The position numbers were made by a program, and so were the translations under genes. Source: an uncultured Oscillospiraceae bacterium (lineage in GTDB: Bacteria > Bacillota > Clostridia > Oscillospirales > Oscillospiraceae). From it: 64,000 bases of DNA. The notes under the pieces are model-generated. The model was not told the origin of the DNA, searched no databases, and worked only from the letters and a program-made list of their open reading frames with translations. The first letter of the stretch is position 1. Each line of letters opens with the position of its first letter. This document shows positions 54,376 to 63,131 of this stretch, in pieces. The stretch lies in the NCBI GenBank assembly GCA_910587345.1, contig CAJUKH010000043.1:337857-401856 (forward strand), in the 5' to 3' direction.

Positions 54376-54582
54376 CTATTGTTCGGTGCGGCCCATAAGA
54401 TAATCCAACGTCACGTCAAAAAAATCCGCAAGGGCAATCAGTTTTGCAATATTCGGCTCCGCCGCCCCCTGCTCATAGAACTGATAGGAACGCAGCTGCA
54501 TCCCCAAAGCCTCCGCCGTTTCCTTCTGCGTCTTCTTTTTCTCCATGCGGACCGCCCGCAACCGGGTACGAAATTCTATCAC
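54376..54582 (-). CDS. Xre/Cro-type helix-turn-helix protein 1
   Basis: 68 residues, a single HTH_3 domain: IEFRTRLRAVRMEKKKTQKETAEALGMQLRSYQFYEQGAAEPNIAKLIALADFFDVTLDYLMGRTEQ. GTG at 54582 is chosen because it aligns with the ATG of paralogue 3 and follows GGGGTGAG; an earlier TTG lacks a ribosome site. One of three tandem paralogues. Confidence 0.85.
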   Translation of the reverse strand: MIEFRTRLRAVRMEKKKTQKETAEALGMQLRSYQFYEQGAAEPNIAKLIALADFFDVTLDYLMGRTEQ

Positions 54583-54665
54583 AAAACTCACCCCCCCTAT
54601 TGACAAACGTTATTGTTTATCGTAATTGAGGTGCCCATCAGACAAGACATTCTATCCTATCATGC

Positions 54666-54869
54666 CTATTGTTCGGTACGGCCCAGGAGATAATCCAATG
54701 TCACATCAAAAAGGTCTGCAAGGGCAATCAGGGTTTCAAATTTCGGCTCGCTTCTGCCTCCCTCGTACCCCTGATAGGTGCGCAGGTTGACACAAACCGC
54801 CTCTGCGACCTCCCGCTGTTTCCATTTCCTGTTTTCCCGACATAATTTTAGCCGTTCTGCAAAAAGCAT
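54666..54869 (-). CDS. Xre/Cro-type helix-turn-helix protein 2
   Basis: 67 residues; HTH with RTYQGYEGGRSEPKFETLIALADLFDVTLDYLLGRTEQ, a diverged paralogue of genes 1 and 3. ATG follows GAGGTGTATAT. A 20-base palindrome 27 bases upstream of the start codon may be its operator. The three genes share sequence beyond the stop codon (CATTCTATCCTATCATG at 54648 and 54950), so they arose by tandem duplication of a larger unit. Confidence 0.85.
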   Translation of the reverse strand: MLFAERLKLCRENRKWKQREVAEAVCVNLRTYQGYEGGRSEPKFETLIALADLFDVTLDYLLGRTEQ

Positions 54870-54895
54870 ATATACACCTCTTGATTATGGTTTAT

Positions 54896-54915
54896 CTGTC
54901 GTAATTATACGACAG
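54896..54915. promoter_or_regulatory. Palindromic operator upstream of Xre gene 2
   Basis: CTGTCGTAATTATACGACAG: 8-bp perfect arms around ATTA, typical of a Cro-type dimer site. Confidence 0.65.
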
Positions 54916-54969
54916 AAATAAATCATAATTGGAGAAATCACCATGCAAGTCATTCTATCCTATCATGCT

Positions 54970-55176
54970 CTATTGGTCGGTGCGACCCGTAAGATAGTCT
55001 AATGTTACGTCAAAAAAATCCGCAAGGGCAATCAGTTTTTTGATTGACGGCTCTCTCTCCCCCTGTTCATAGCTCTGATAGGAGCGTAGCCGCATTTCTA
55101 ACATATCCGCTGTTTGTTTTTGTGTTTTCTTTCTTTCCATACGGACCGCCCGCAGTCTTTTTCCAAACTCCTCCAT
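54970..55176 (-). CDS. Xre/Cro-type helix-turn-helix protein 3
   Basis: 68 residues, closest to gene 1 (EFGKRLRAVRMERKKTQKQTADMLEMRLRSYQSYEQGEREPSIKKLIALADFFDVTLDYLTGRTDQ). Ribosome site GAGGTGAAATAG. Divergent from the 89-residue gene at 55253 across a promoter with a palindrome, so it probably represses that promoter. Confidence 0.85.
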   Translation of the reverse strand: MEEFGKRLRAVRMERKKTQKQTADMLEMRLRSYQSYEQGEREPSIKKLIALADFFDVTLDYLTGRTDQ

Positions 55177-55192
55177 AATTCTATTTCACCTC

Positions 55193-55221
55193 TTGACATA
55201 CGCCCTTTTTGGGCGTATAAT
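55193..55221 (+). promoter_or_regulatory. Consensus promoter containing a palindromic operator
   Basis: TTGACA (55193-55198), 17 bases, TATAAT (55216-55221), a perfect consensus match; ATACGCCC-TTTTT-GGGCGTAT (55198-55218) fills the spacer and overlaps both hexamers. A protein bound here would block RNA polymerase outright. Confidence 0.8.
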
Positions 55222-55252
55222 GCATACATCATGAATGTCGGGAGCCATTTCT

Positions 55253-55522
55253 ATGGATAACATTTTAGCCTATTTAGAAAAGCTTACCTATCCAGAGGAT
55301 CTGCCCCAGGAATACTTTTCCCTCATCAAATGTCAAGACCCCTATCTCAAAATCATCCAGGAACAACTTTCTCTGGACTTTCTGGATGAACTCACCTACG
55401 CTCAAAGCGAAGGCATCAAATGGGAACGGCAGGAGGCCTTCTCCCGTGGCTTCCGTCTGGGCGCCCGGCTTATGCTTGCTCTTGCCCCGCCTTCCGCTCC
55501 AGATACTCATCATAGGTCATAG
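55253..55522 (+). CDS. Small DUF6809-like protein
   Basis: 89 residues, acidic and helical. The ending RQEAFSRGFRLGARLMLAL matches the C-terminal motif of DUF6809 proteins (GFRLGARLMLE), which often accompany Xre-type regulators in clostridial mobile regions; function unknown. ATG 55253 follows GGGAG with eight bases; an earlier ATG at 55235 is almost at the transcription start. Its 3' end overlaps the end of the convergent ABC-F gene by 53 bases. Confidence 0.7.
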   Translation: MDNILAYLEKLTYPEDLPQEYFSLIKCQDPYLKIIQEQLSLDFLDELTYAQSEGIKWERQEAFSRGFRLGARLMLALAPPSAPDTHHRS

Positions 55523-57074
55523 GGGCGTCAATGAGCTTGCCGTCGGCGGTAAACTCAAAGATGCGGTTGGCCACGGTCTGGACCAGCTGGTGGTCGTGGC
55601 AGGCAAAGAGCACATTGCACTTCACCGCTTCCAGCCCGTTGTTCACCGCGGCAATGGACTCCAGATCCAGATGGTTGGTGGGCTGGTCCAGCAGCAGCAC
55701 ATTGGCCCCGGAAAGCATCATTTTAGAGAGCATACACCGGACCTTCTCCCCGCCGGAGAGGACCTTGACGGGCTTATACACGTCGTCCCCGGAGAAGAGC
55801 ATCCGCCCCAGAAAGCCCCGCAGGTATGCCTCGTGGGGGTCGGAGGAGAACTGGCGGAGCCACTCCACCAGATTGTCATTGCACCCCTCGAAATACTCGG
55901 TATTGTCCTTGGGGAAATAGGAGAAGGTGGCGGTCTGGCCCCACTTCACGGTGCCCTCGTCAGGCTCCCACTCCCCGGTCAGGATCTTAAACAGGGCGGT
56001 CTGGGCATTCTCATTGTCCCCCACAAAGGCGATTTTGTCCCCATGGCCCACAATGAAGCTCACCTTATCCAGCACCTTCACCCCGTCCACCGTCTTGGAC
56101 ACATCGGTGACGAAGAGGATATCCTTGCCCACCTCCCGGTCAGGGGTGAACTGGACCCAGGGATAGCGGCGGGAGGAGGCGGGGATCTCCTCCAGCGTGA
56201 TCTTCTCCAGCAGCTTCCGCCGTGAGGTGGCCTGCTTGCTCTTGGATTTGTTAGCCGAGAAGCGGGAGATAAACTCCTTCAGCTCCTGGGCCTTCTCCTC
56301 ATTCTTCTTGTTCTGTGCCTTCATCAGATTCTGCATCAGCTGAGAGGCGTCATACCAGAAGTCGTAGTTGCCCACATACATCTTCACCTTGTTATAGTCG
56401 ATGTCCACGATGTGGGTGCAGATGGTGTTGAGGAAGTGCCGGTCGTGGCTCACCACGATCACGGTGCCCTCAAAGTCCAGCAGAAAGTCCTCCAGCCAAT
56501 TGGTGGCGGCGATATCCAGGTTGTTGGTAGGCTCGTCCATCATCAGGATGTCGGGGTTGCCAAACAAAGCCTGAGCCAAAAGCACCTTCACCTTCAGCCG
56601 GGGGTCCATGTTCTCCATCAATGTCTCGTGGTACTGGGTGCCCACACCAAGGCCCTGAAGGATGCGGGAGGCGTCGGATTCCGACTCATACCCCCCCAGC
56701 TCGGCATACTCGGCCTGAAGGTCGGCGGCCTTGATGCCATCAGCGTCGGTGAAGTCCTCCTTCTCGTAGAGGGCGTTCATCTCCTTGCCGATATTATAAA
56801 GGTGGAGGTTGCCCATCAGCACCGTGTCCATCACGGTGTAGGCGTTATACTGGTTCTGGTCCTGCTTCAGCACCGACATACGGGTATTGGGCAGGATGGA
56901 TACCTCACCGGAGGTGGAGTCCAGTTCCCCGGAGAGGATCTTCAAAAAGGTAGACTTGCCGGCCCCGTTGGCCCCGATGATGCCATAGCAGTTCCCCTTC
57001 ACAAACTGAAGGTCCACATGGGAAAACAGGGGGGTGCCGGAATAATTGAGGGAAAGGTCGGTAACGGTAATCAT
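55470..57074 (-). CDS. ABC-F family ATPase (YbiT-like)
   Basis: 534 residues, two ABC domains joined by an ABC-F linker (QNKKNEEKAQELKEFISRFSANKSKSKQATSRRKLLEKI), no membrane helices. NBD1 Walker A GANGAGKST and Walker B LMMDEPTNNLD are intact but its signature reads MDPRLKVKV instead of LSGGE. NBD2 has LSGGEKVR and LLLDQPTNHLD (Gln for Glu) while its Walker A is GDNENAQTA, lacking the Lys. These deviations are known in the YbiT-type branch in Clostridia. ABC-F proteins act on the ribosome exit site; role here unknown. Confidence 0.92.
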   Translation of the reverse strand: MITVTDLSLNYSGTPLFSHVDLQFVKGNCYGIIGANGAGKSTFLKILSGELDSTSGEVSILPNTRMSVLKQDQNQYNAYTVMDTVLMGNLHLYNIGKEMNALYEKEDFTDADGIKAADLQAEYAELGGYESESDASRILQGLGVGTQYHETLMENMDPRLKVKVLLAQALFGNPDILMMDEPTNNLDIAATNWLEDFLLDFEGTVIVVSHDRHFLNTICTHIVDIDYNKVKMYVGNYDFWYDASQLMQNLMKAQNKKNEEKAQELKEFISRFSANKSKSKQATSRRKLLEKITLEEIPASSRRYPWVQFTPDREVGKDILFVTDVSKTVDGVKVLDKVSFIVGHGDKIAFVGDNENAQTALFKILTGEWEPDEGTVKWGQTATFSYFPKDNTEYFEGCNDNLVEWLRQFSSDPHEAYLRGFLGRMLFSGDDVYKPVKVLSGGEKVRCMLSKMMLSGANVLLLDQPTNHLDLESIAAVNNGLEAVKCNVLFACHDHQLVQTVANRIFEFTADGKLIDAPMTYDEYLERKAGQEQA

Positions 57075-57154
57075 AGCATACTCCTTTGGAAAGTGTTGTC
57101 AGCCCCCATTGTACCAGCAAGGACCGGGAAAGGCAAGAAAAATCTGGCTATTCC

Positions 57155-57183
57155 TTGTTCTTCTTGGGGCATCTGCGCATAAT
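57155..57183 (+). promoter_or_regulatory. Promoter of the DUF998-like gene
   Basis: TTGTTC (57155-57160), 17 bases, CATAAT (57178-57183). Confidence 0.5.
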
Positions 57184-57228
57184 AGACAGAGCCATTGATA
57201 AAAGGACAGGGATTTTACAGGAGGGCGC

Positions 57229-57810
57229 ATGAAAAAAAGACGGGGGCATTTCTGGCTGGACGTTACAGCCTGTTTTCTCATTCCCGCCTACACCCTGCTT
57301 TTTGCCGGAAGTGTGGAGTGGTTCGGCTCCAACTTTTCCGTCATTGCGGTAAGAGGAGAAAACTACTACTGGGGGTTCGTGGGATGGGGGCTTTTGACGG
57401 GAGGATATTTTCTGGTCATGCTGGTACGGCTGGCAGGGTCCCTCCCCCGACGAGGGGCGCAGGCAGGGGTATTGCTTTTGACCGCCCTGGGGAGCCTCTC
57501 ACTGGGGTATGCCCTTATCATCCCCTACCTGCCCGACCATTTCCCCAGATACGCCACCCTTCATGTACTGCTGGCCGCCTTGGCCTGTGTGCTGCTGATG
57601 GGGGCCTTGCTGGTGACCCTGCTGGCCCTTCGCCGGGAGGAGAGGGGAAAATGGCAAGGCCCCTTCCGCACTTGGTGGGGCATTGTGGCCGGTTCCGGAA
57701 TCCTGTTTTTCATTCCCGGTATGGTATCCACTGCCCTGGAGGTCTTTTTCACCATCTCAGCCGCCCTGCTGACCCGGCACATTTATCTGCGGTGCCCGGG
57801 GCGGGTGTAA
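57229..57810 (+). CDS. Hypothetical six-helix membrane protein
   Basis: 193 residues, about six membrane helices. The sequence SVEWFGSNFSVIAVRG between helices 1 and 2 and helices of even length resemble DUF998-type proteins, but I am not certain. ATG 57229 with AGGAGGGC upstream. Monocistronic, terminator at 57820. Confidence 0.65.
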   Translation: MKKRRGHFWLDVTACFLIPAYTLLFAGSVEWFGSNFSVIAVRGENYYWGFVGWGLLTGGYFLVMLVRLAGSLPRRGAQAGVLLLTALGSLSLGYALIIPYLPDHFPRYATLHVLLAALACVLLMGALLVTLLALRREERGKWQGPFRTWWGIVAGSGILFFIPGMVSTALEVFFTISAALLTRHIYLRCPGRV

Positions 57811-57819
57811 TATATGCCA

Positions 57820-57855
57820 CGCCCCCGGCGGGGAGTCCGCCGGGGGCGCTTTTTT
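57820..57855. terminator. Terminator
   Basis: 12-bp stem CGCCCCCGGCGG/CCGCCGGGGGCG with 5-base loop then CTTTTTTC. Confidence 0.88.
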
Positions 57856-57856
57856 C

Positions 57857-59576
57857 TTACTGGGGCAGAACGTGGTTGACGTTGAGGACGGTCTTGCTGG
57901 CGTAGAGGGGCTGGCGCCAGAGGGTATGATCCTTGTAGAAGTCGTCGTAGTTCATGTTAAAGTAGCTGCCGAAGACGCTCCGCTCAGCCTGGGGTTCCAG
58001 ATAATCCTTGGGGGCGCGGACCTCAAAGATAAGCTCCGGATGGTCGTAGGAGCACATATAGCCCTCCCCCGGGTTCTTCTCATAGGGCAGGGAGCTGTCC
58101 CAGGTGTTGTCGATGACCACCCACTCCCCGTCCAGGATGGCCACGTTCCAGCCGTGGGTCATGCGGTTGCCCCGGCCCGTCTCCTCATAGCACTCCAGAC
58201 CGGCGGCCCGGAGCATGGCCAGGGTCAGGGCGGAGTAGCCGTCGTAGATGGCGGTGCGGCGCTCCAGCACGGCGGCGGTGCTTTGATCCTTTACGTCGTC
58301 GATATGGGCCTTGAGGTCCACATAGTCGTAATAAATGTGGGTGGCGATCCACTCACACAGGGCGTCCGCCTTCTCCAGCTCGGTCTTCTTCCCGGCGGTG
58401 AGCTGATCGGCCAGGGCCTGGATCTCGGGGGTGATCTCCTCCCCCCAGTCCTGCCGGCGGAGGGCCTCCCAGTGATCGTCGCTGCGGTAGACATAGATGT
58501 AGACGTAGTCGGGGGCGTAGTTCTCCTCGTCCCACTTGGATACAGACCACTCCCCGTCAGCGTAGGTCACGGTGAATTTCTCATTGTAGCCCTTGGCGCC
58601 ATAGAGCGGCTCCCCATCCTCGTCATAACCGGCCAGGAAACGGTCCCGGTAGCGGAGGGCGGAGGTGAAGGTCTCCCTGGGCAGAGTGATGGGACTTCCG
58701 GCAGAGACGCTGCCCGAGGGCAGGTCCACCGACATATCCCCCTTGCGGCTGTCGTCCACCACCAGCTTGCCATTCTGGATGGAGAGGGTTACGGTCTTGC
58801 CGTCCCCGGTGAAGTTCTCCAAAGTCAGGGTGGTGGCTCCCCGCATATCGTAGGCAGTACGGCGGACATAGTGGTCATAGAGAAGGATGTCGGACATACC
58901 GTACTCGGAGGCCAGGATATCCCCCAGGCTCTCCTTCTCGGGGCCGGCGTTGAAGTTGAGCATCAGGTACATCACGTCGGCGGTGACCTCCCTGGTGAAG
59001 GGGCCGTCCTGGTCAAACCAGTTTTTCAGCACGGAGGCGAAGTTCTCCGGGGCAAAGGGCAGGAATCAGCCGCTGGTTCGAAACTCCCGCAGGTCCCCCA
59101 CATCGGAGACAAAGTCCTCCAGTGCGGTGGCCCAGGGTAATCGCTGCCCTCAGAGATGTGGGTCAAACGGTAGAGCATGGTGATAAATTCCCGGGCGCCG
59201 TACACCCCGAAGGGGTCAAAGCGGCCGCTGCCCACACCTTTGGCGATCCCCTTCTCGGAGGCCAGGTTCACATAGCCCCTGGCCCAGTCGGGACGTCGGT
59301 GAAGGGACAGGGCCTGGAAGCGGCAGTCTGGGCCTCCTCGTCCAGCCCCATGAGACGGATGATCATGGTCACCGCCTCGGCCCGGGTCAGGGTATCGTCC
59401 CAGTTCAGGGCGCCGGACTGGTCCCCCCGGAAGACCCGGGAGGCGATGGCAAAACCCTTGGAGACCTCGGTCTTCAGGTAGTATTCCTGTCCGTTGGCCG
59501 CCAGAGCGGGGGCAGACAGTCCCGCCGTCAGGGCCGAGGCCAGCAGCAGGGAGAAAAATCGGGAGTGTTTTTTCAT
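57857..59576 (-). pseudogene. Broken SLH/transglutaminase-like surface protein gene
   Basis: The intended start is ATG 59576 (signal peptide MKKHSRFFSLLLASALTAGL). An SLH domain follows in one frame (LNWDDTLTRAEAVTMIIRL ... PFTDVP), continues in a second after a lost base near 59291 (expected DWARGYVNLASEKGIAKG), and returns to another frame after a lost base near 59135 (expected DYPWATALEDFVSD); an in-frame TGA then occurs near 59068. From 59032 to 57857 the frame is open for 391 residues and ends in a transglutaminase-like domain (HGWNVAILDGEWVVIDNTWD). The position of the catalytic Cys is Tyr (IYDGYSA). Either a decayed gene or one with sequencing errors; the downstream piece could not be made as an SLH protein. 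Confidence 0.8.
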
Positions 59577-59610
59577 GTACAGTACTTCCTTTCGGTATCG
59601 AAGTTCCCTT

Positions 59611-59639
59611 ATTATGCTGGTCCGCCCCACCTTTGTCAA
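59611..59639 (-). promoter_or_regulatory. Promoter of the broken SLH gene
   Basis: TTGACA (59639-59634), 17 bases, CATAAT (59616-59611) on the minus strand; still intact. Confidence 0.65.
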
Positions 59640-59758
59640 TCCGGTAACACAGTTTCCCGCCGGCCCGGGCGGCCCCTTCCCTAAAAATCCTTCTTTTTTT
59701 CCGGGGAAAGCTGTGCTATACTGAAAGGCAGAAACCGCTCTGCAGAGGAGGAAATGCT

Positions 59759-60379
59759 GTGAAAGAAAAACCCACCAGCCGGGACCTTCAGGCCCGAGAG
59801 ACCCGGCAGAAACTGCTGGACGCCGCCATGGACCTCATCGCCGGGGAGGGCTATGCCAGCGCCACCATCAGCCGCATCTGTAAAGCGGCGGGGGTATCAG
59901 TGGGCACCTTCTACAGCTACTTTGACTCCAAACGGGAGATCGTGGCCCTTATGTCCCGCAAACGCAACGAGGAGATTTACGAAGCCGCCCAAACCCTGGA
60001 CTTCTCCAAACCCGCCAGACAGGTCTATCTGGACTATGTACGCCTTACCATGGAGCATATCAAGCGGCTGGGCTACATTCACGCCCGGGCTATTCTGGAG
60101 GGCATGATGGAGGTCCCCGACGTGGGTGGTCTGAACCACGGAATCCAGCTGCGGCAGGAAAGCATCCGCCGCATTCTTGAGCACGGCTGTACCACGGGTG
60201 AATTCTCTACGGAACGTATCAGCAAAGATGATTTCTACTGGCTGTATTCGGCCGCCTTCCACGGGTCCCTTGCCCTGTGGTGCTTCCGGGATGGACAGCT
60301 GGACATTGTGGAGGACGGCCTGCAAAAGCTTGGTCCCCTTGTGGGGCTTCTCACCGTCTCCCCCTCTCCCACCGTCTGA
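59759..60379 (+). CDS. TetR-family transcriptional regulator
   Basis: 206 residues. N-terminal TetR helix-turn-helix (RETRQKLLDAAMDLIAGEGYASATISRICKAAGVSVGTFYSYFDSKREIVALM, residues about 14-64), then an all-helical ligand/dimer domain. GTG at 59759 is seven bases after GAGGAGG. Upstream of the secreted fumarate-reductase-like gene in the same direction but separated by a terminator; it probably controls that gene through the palindrome at 60468. Confidence 0.9.
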   Translation: MKEKPTSRDLQARETRQKLLDAAMDLIAGEGYASATISRICKAAGVSVGTFYSYFDSKREIVALMSRKRNEEIYEAAQTLDFSKPARQVYLDYVRLTMEHIKRLGYIHARAILEGMMEVPDVGGLNHGIQLRQESIRRILEHGCTTGEFSTERISKDDFYWLYSAAFHGSLALWCFRDGQLDIVEDGLQKLGPLVGLLTVSPSPTV

Positions 60380-60381
60380 AC

Positions 60382-60406
60382 GCCGCCCTTCGGGGCGGCC
60401 CTTTTT
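60382..60406 (+). terminator. Terminator of the TetR gene
   Basis: GCCGCCC-TTCG-GGGCGGC then CCTTTTTT. Confidence 0.85.
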
Positions 60407-60429
60407 TGCAAAAAATTTCCCATTCCGTA

Positions 60430-60478
60430 TTGACACTTCCGTCACAATGTACTATCATATTTTCGATGAACGCGGTTC
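60430..60478 (+). promoter_or_regulatory. Promoter and probable TetR operator of the reductase gene
   Basis: TTGACA (60430-60435), 17 bases, TATCAT (60453-60458). GAAC-GCG-GTTC (60468-60478) is a short palindrome at the transcription start. TTCGACA, a 0A-box-like sequence on the minus strand, lies at 60490-60496. Confidence 0.6.
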
Positions 60479-60561
60479 GTTGAATGTAATTCGACAGGTT
60501 TTGCATTTTTTCGGGCGCGTTCTCAAATCATGTTGCAAGCATTTCAGTAAGGAGGACCAAA

Positions 60562-63057
60562 ATGAAGAAGAGAATCGCAGCACTTTCCCTCGCCCTTGCT
60601 CTGGCGGTGTCCGTCACCGCCTGTAAGAAGGACGAGGGCATCTACACTGCCGGCACCTATACCGGCACCGCCCAGGGCTACGGCGGCACCGTCACCGTCA
60701 CCCTGACCACCGACACCAAATCCATCACCGACGTGACCATCGCCGGTGACCAGGAGACCGCCGGCATCGGCGGCGCCGCTCTGGAGCCTCTGGCCGAGCA
60801 GATCAAAACCGCCCAGAGCGCCGAGATCGACGGCGTTTCCGGCGCCACCATCACCTCTGACGCCGTGAAGGCCGCCGCGGCCGCCGCCATCGCCGCCGCC
60901 AAGGGCGAGACCAACAACGCCGAACTGGCCTTCACCGCCGGCACATACAACGGTAAGGCCCAGGGCTATCTGGGTGAGGTGGAGCTGGCCGTCACCTTCT
61001 CCGACACCGCCGTCACCGGCATCGAGATCGTCTCCGAGAAGGAGACCGCCCATGTGGGCACCTCCGCCTATGACATCCTTTTTGAAGACATCAAGGCCGC
61101 CAACGGCACCGGTGTGGACTCCGTCTCCGGCGCCACCTTCACCTCCCGGGCCATCAAGGAGGCCGTGAACGACGCCGCCACCCAGGCCGGCGCCACCAAC
61201 CTGGCTGCCTTCCAGGCCAACACCATCGAAGTGAAGGCCGGGGACCCCATTGAGGATACCTGGGATGTGGTCATCGTGGGCGCCGGCGGCGCCGGCATGG
61301 CCGCTGCCGCTCAGGCCGCCCAGAACGGCGACACCGTTCTGGTCATCGAGACCAACGCCGAGATCGGCGGCAACACTCTGATGGCCGGCGGCGGCGCTGC
61401 CGGTTTCCAGGCCTATGTCCCCTACCTCTGCTGGGACGCCAATGACCCCGATGCCACCACCGGTTACTGCGAGTACGACGGTCAGACCTATGACAAGGTC
61501 AAGTCCGACGCCGGCCGGCTGGAGACCCTGAAGACCATCCTCACCTGGTCTGAGGAGCCTTTTGACGGCACCGTGGATGCCGACCATCCCTTCCAGGCCG
61601 GCAATGTGGCCCTCAACGCCGTCCGGGGCGTCCATCCCGAGTATCTGGACACCCTGAAGACCCTGAAGAGCCAGATCCAGGCCTATGTCAACTGGGCCGA
61701 CAAGAAGATCGCCGCCGGCGCCAAGGAGACCGACCTGGCCGTCTTTGGCTCTAACGAGCTGCATCTGTTCCAGACCTACTACGGCGGCCTGCGCCCCAAC
61801 GCCGACAACACCGAGTGGATCTATCCCCAGATCGAGCTGGCCAGCCAGTTCGTCAATGACTCTCTGGACCTGAAGTACTGGCTGATGGATCAGGGCGCCA
61901 ACATCACCATGGACATCCAGCGGACTTTGGTGGGCTGCCTGTGGCAGCGCATCAACGGCATCAACAACGCCACCGTCAACGGTGAGGAACTCCACGGCAA
62001 CTGGGGCGTGCTGCTGAAGGCCCCCGAGAACACCATGCTCACCGCCAACGAGCACAATCAGGTCATGACCCGTACCACCGCCACCGAGCTGATCACCGAG
62101 GGCGGCAAGGTCACCGGCGTGAAGGCCGTCAAGTACGACGGCACCCAGGTCACCGCCCACGCCAACAAGGGCGTGATCCTGGCCACCGGCGGCTACGGCG
62201 CCAACGTGAAGATGGCTCGGGAGTACAACGAGTACTGGAAGAGCGAGTATCTGGCCGACAATATCGGCACCACCAACCGCAGCAGCCTGAAGGGCGACGG
62301 CATCACCATGGGTCTGGCTGTGGGCGCTGATGTCACCGGCATGGGCTGGCCCCAGATGATGCCTTTGGGCTGGGTGGACAACGGCAACCTGTCCCTGGGC
62401 GCCGGCGAGAACGTCATCTTCATCAATGCCGCCACCGGCAAGCGCTATGTGGATGAGTCCGCCGAGCGTGACGTCCTCTCTCTGGGCGGCTTCGAGAACG
62501 GCATGAGCGAGGAGTTGGCCAGCGAACTGGGCCTGAAGAATGTGGCCGGTATCTATGTGGAGCTGTCCAACCCCAACACCAACAACAAGCATCCCGGCAT
62601 GGCGCCTGCTGAGGGCCGTTGCTACATCTGGACCGTGGATGAGCTGGCTGAGAAGCTGCATCTGGATAAGCAGACCATCATCGACACCATCACCGAGTAC
62701 GACAACTATGTCATGGGCGTCAGCGACACTCTGGAAGTGGAGAAGCTGAGCTATTACGACACCATCGGCGACGTGGAGAAGGACGAGGAGGGCCATTATA
62801 AGCCCGAGACCTACAAGATCGACAAGATCGCGGTCCGGTTCCAGGCTCCCTCCACCCACCACACCATGGGCGGTCTGACCGTGGACACCGAGCGTCATGT
62901 GCTGGACAAGGACGGCAACCCCATCGCCGGTCTGTACGCTGCCGGTGAGGTCACCGGCGGTCTCTTCGGCGGCAACCGTCTGGGCGGCAACGCTGTCACC
63001 GAGATCGTTTCCTCCGGCCGCATCGCCGCCAACGCCGTGAATGCTGACAACCAGTAA
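60562..63057 (+). CDS. Secreted fumarate-reductase-like flavoprotein with two FMN-binding domains (lipoprotein)
   Basis: 831 residues. Lipoprotein signal ending VTAC21. Two FMN_bind domains: SGAT at 93-96 and SGAT at 189-192, each a probable site for FMN attached to Thr by ApbE. Then an FAD_binding_2 domain beginning WDVVIVGAGGAGMAAAAQAA (about 233-255) with the conserved TLMAGGGAAGFQ, a substrate lobe and C-terminal HHTMGGL and FGGNRLGGNAV with the catalytic-type His and Arg. This resembles periplasmic-type fumarate/urocanate/enone reductases that gut anaerobes use for flavin-based respiration outside the membrane. Acceptor unknown. ATG 60562 follows AAGGAGGACCAAA. Downstream of a TetR gene. 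Confidence 0.93.
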   Translation: MKKRIAALSLALALAVSVTACKKDEGIYTAGTYTGTAQGYGGTVTVTLTTDTKSITDVTIAGDQETAGIGGAALEPLAEQIKTAQSAEIDGVSGATITSDAVKAAAAAAIAAAKGETNNAELAFTAGTYNGKAQGYLGEVELAVTFSDTAVTGIEIVSEKETAHVGTSAYDILFEDIKAANGTGVDSVSGATFTSRAIKEAVNDAATQAGATNLAAFQANTIEVKAGDPIEDTWDVVIVGAGGAGMAAAAQAAQNGDTVLVIETNAEIGGNTLMAGGGAAGFQAYVPYLCWDANDPDATTGYCEYDGQTYDKVKSDAGRLETLKTILTWSEEPFDGTVDADHPFQAGNVALNAVRGVHPEYLDTLKTLKSQIQAYVNWADKKIAAGAKETDLAVFGSNELHLFQTYYGGLRPNADNTEWIYPQIELASQFVNDSLDLKYWLMDQGANITMDIQRTLVGCLWQRINGINNATVNGEELHGNWGVLLKAPENTMLTANEHNQVMTRTTATELITEGGKVTGVKAVKYDGTQVTAHANKGVILATGGYGANVKMAREYNEYWKSEYLADNIGTTNRSSLKGDGITMGLAVGADVTGMGWPQMMPLGWVDNGNLSLGAGENVIFINAATGKRYVDESAERDVLSLGGFENGMSEELASELGLKNVAGIYVELSNPNTNNKHPGMAPAEGRCYIWTVDELAEKLHLDKQTIIDTITEYDNYVMGVSDTLEVEKLSYYDTIGDVEKDEEGHYKPETYKIDKIAVRFQAPSTHHTMGGLTVDTERHVLDKDGNPIAGLYAAGEVTGGLFGGNRLGGNAVTEIVSSGRIAANAVNADNQ

Positions 63058-63087
63058 TTTCTGCGGCGGGTCTATTTCATCCTGTAA

Positions 63088-63131
63088 AACAAAGCAGGGC
63101 CGGCATCTTACGATGCCGGCCCTGCTTTGTT
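63088..63131. terminator. Terminator
   Basis: 20-bp perfect stem AACAAAGCAGGGCCGGCATC and complement, loop TTAC. Confidence 0.92.

Noticed and set aside
55470..57074. ABC-F gene as inactivated because of degenerate Walker A and signature motifs
   Set aside because: The same deviations occur in the YbiT-type branch of intact ABC-F proteins, so they are a family trait.
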